From positions 1 to 6,185 of the forward strand of contig PLRZ01000080.1 in NCBI GenBank assembly GCA_003164075.1: DNA of 6,185 bases, given 5' to 3'. This DNA is from Bryobacterales bacterium (lineage in GTDB: Bacteria > Acidobacteriota > Terriglobia > Bryobacterales > Bryobacteraceae). The notes below the pieces were generated by a model. That model was not told the origin of the DNA. It saw nothing but the letters and a program-made list of their open reading frames with translations, and searched no databases. This document shows positions 5,116-6,185 of the stretch, piece after piece; the first letter of the stretch is position 1, and each line of letters begins with the position of its first letter. The translations under genes and the position numbers were made by a program.

Positions 5116-6185
5116 ATGATTTCTATGTGGCTGGGAATCGACATCGGAACTGGTGGTTCGCGCGCGCTCCTGATCGATGGACGGGGCGGCGTCCGCGCTG
5201 GGTGTACCGCGCCTCATGAAGAAATGCGCATGGAGCGGCCGCTGTGGGCCGAGCAGCGCCCTGAAAACTGGTGGGACGCGGCCGTCGTGGCCATCAAGGG
5301 CGTGCTCGCCGAAGCCGGCGTCTCCGGCTCGCAGGTGAAAGGCATCGGACTTTCGGGCCAAATGCACGGTCTGGTCATGATGGATGGCGCGGCGGCCGTC
5401 ATTCGCCCGTCGCTGATCTGGTGCGACCAGCGCAGTCAGGCGCAGGTGGATGCCGTCAACGCGAAATTGGGCCCGGAGAACATCCTCCGCTACATCGCCA
5501 ACCCCGTTCTGACCGGCTTCACCCTGCCCAAACTGCTGTGGGTCCGCGACAATGAACCGCACAACTTCGCGCGCATGCGGCGCATGCTGCTTCCCAAAGA
5601 CTATGTGCGCTTCCGGCTCACGGGCGAATTCGCCACGGAAGTGTCCGACGCGTCCGGCACCGCGCTTTTCGACGTGGTGAACCGCCACTGGTCGTACGAG
5701 ATGATCGACGGGCTGGGACTCGACCGCACCACCCTCCCCAAATGCTACGAATCGACCGAGGTGAGCGGGAAAATCACGCCCCGCGTGGCCGAGATCACCG
5801 GACTGGTGGCGGGCACGCCCGTGGTGGGCGGCGGCGGCGATCAGGCTGCCAGCGCCGTGGGCAATGGCATTGTCGAACCGGGCATCGTGTCGTGTACGCT
5901 GGGCACCTCCGGCGTGGTCTTCGCCCATATGGACCAGGTGGCATACGATCCCGCGGGCCGTGTCCACACCTTTTGCCACGCGGTACGCGACAAGTGGCAC
6001 GTGATGGGCGTCACCCAGGGCGCCGGCCTGAGCCTGCAGTGGTTCCGCAATCGGCTGGCCCCCGGCACGGAGTACGACGCGCTGACCGCGGAAGCCGAAC
6101 AGTCGCCGGCCGGAGCGCAGGGATTATTCTGGCTGCCCTACCTGATGGGCGAACGCACTCCGCACCTGGACGCCACCGCGCGCGG
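5116..6185 (+). CDS. xylB: Xylulokinase-type FGGY sugar kinase, first 356 codons (runs off the window end)
   Basis: The enzyme phosphorylates D-xylulose with ATP to xylulose 5-phosphate, feeding the pentose phosphate pathway in the cytoplasm. The sequence begins MISMWLGIDIGTGGSRALLI (phosphate-1 loop, D9 matching E. coli XylB Asp6). It continues with IGLSGQMHGLVMMD, LIWCDQRS, LPKDYVRFRLTGEFATEVSD, GGGGDQAASAVGNG with the probable catalytic base D242 (E. coli Asp233), CTLGTSGVV and LPYLMGERTPHLDA. The MHG and WCDQR motifs favour xylulokinase over glycerol kinase. About 140-150 C-terminal residues of the second domain are outside the window. An in-frame TGA at 5107-5109 limits the start to the ATG at 5116 or 5125; neither has a clear SD. 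It begins 52 nt after the S41 remnant and its promoter is not evident. Codon use is strongly GC3 and looks native. Confidence 0.94.
   Translation, partial: MISMWLGIDIGTGGSRALLIDGRGGVRAGCTAPHEEMRMERPLWAEQRPENWWDAAVVAIKGVLAEAGVSGSQVKGIGLSGQMHGLVMMDGAAAVIRPSLIWCDQRSQAQVDAVNAKLGPENILRYIANPVLTGFTLPKLLWVRDNEPHNFARMRRMLLPKDYVRFRLTGEFATEVSDASGTALFDVVNRHWSYEMIDGLGLDRTTLPKCYESTEVSGKITPRVAEITGLVAGTPVVGGGGDQAASAVGNGIVEPGIVSCTLGTSGVVFAHMDQVAYDPAGRVHTFCHAVRDKWHVMGVTQGAGLSLQWFRNRLAPGTEYDALTAEAEQSPAGAQGLFWLPYLMGERTPHLDATAR

Noticed and set aside
5038..6000. 320-codon minus-strand open frame
   Set aside because: It is antisense to the xylulokinase gene; the His/Ala/Arg-rich product is a shadow.
1..6185. Defence island, CRISPR array, insertion sequence, tRNA or other named system
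   Set aside because: No direct-repeat array, transposase, terminal inverted repeat pair, tRNA-like cloverleaf or defence-type protein was found; the genes are mostly metabolic, regulatory or decayed.

Overview
This window reads as ordinary chromosomal DNA of a high-GC, soil-type bacterium. The mix of a PerR–KatG peroxide unit, a large periplasmic multiheme cytochrome, a sugar kinase and decayed S41-peptidase and GNAT genes would suit Acidobacteriota (Solibacter/Bryobacter-like). That assignment is an inference from gene content and protein flavour, since no rRNA or marker gene is present.

Layout. Minus strand, positions 1-1858: the 5' end of katG (catalase-peroxidase, cut by the window edge at position 1), preceded 42 nt upstream by a PerR-type Fur-family regulator, and further upstream a TauE/SafE-type membrane permease. 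The perR promoter region carries a TTGACA/TATAGT pair with a 15-bp dyad over the -10. This fits the known logic of PerR repressing itself and katG until peroxide inactivates it. Positions 1859-2467 hold no convincing intact gene. They contain the 3' two-thirds of a toxin-type GNAT acetyltransferase (plus strand, probably a remnant), a short minus-strand ORF of unknown nature, and two inverted repeats. Minus strand, 2468-4282: a complete exported nine-heme c-type cytochrome with a beta-rich N-terminal domain. Positions 4283-4589 are a relatively AT-rich intergenic region with a diverged direct repeat and a perfect 6+6 dyad. Plus strand, 4590-5063: a shortened S41-peptidase-like ORF that looks like a pseudogene. 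Plus strand, 5116-6185: the first 356 codons of a xylulokinase-type FGGY sugar kinase, cut by the window end.

Functionally only perR and katG clearly belong together (peroxide sensing and removal). The permease, the cytochrome and the sugar kinase look like separate transcription units separated by decayed genes. I did not find a CRISPR array, tRNA, rRNA, insertion sequence or recognisable defence system. The more interesting points are the PerR operator and its mixed PerR/Fur ligand set, the nine-heme cytochrome without a neighbouring redox partner, the two gene remnants that both appear to have lost internal segments in frame, and the dyad and repeats in the 4283-4589 gap.
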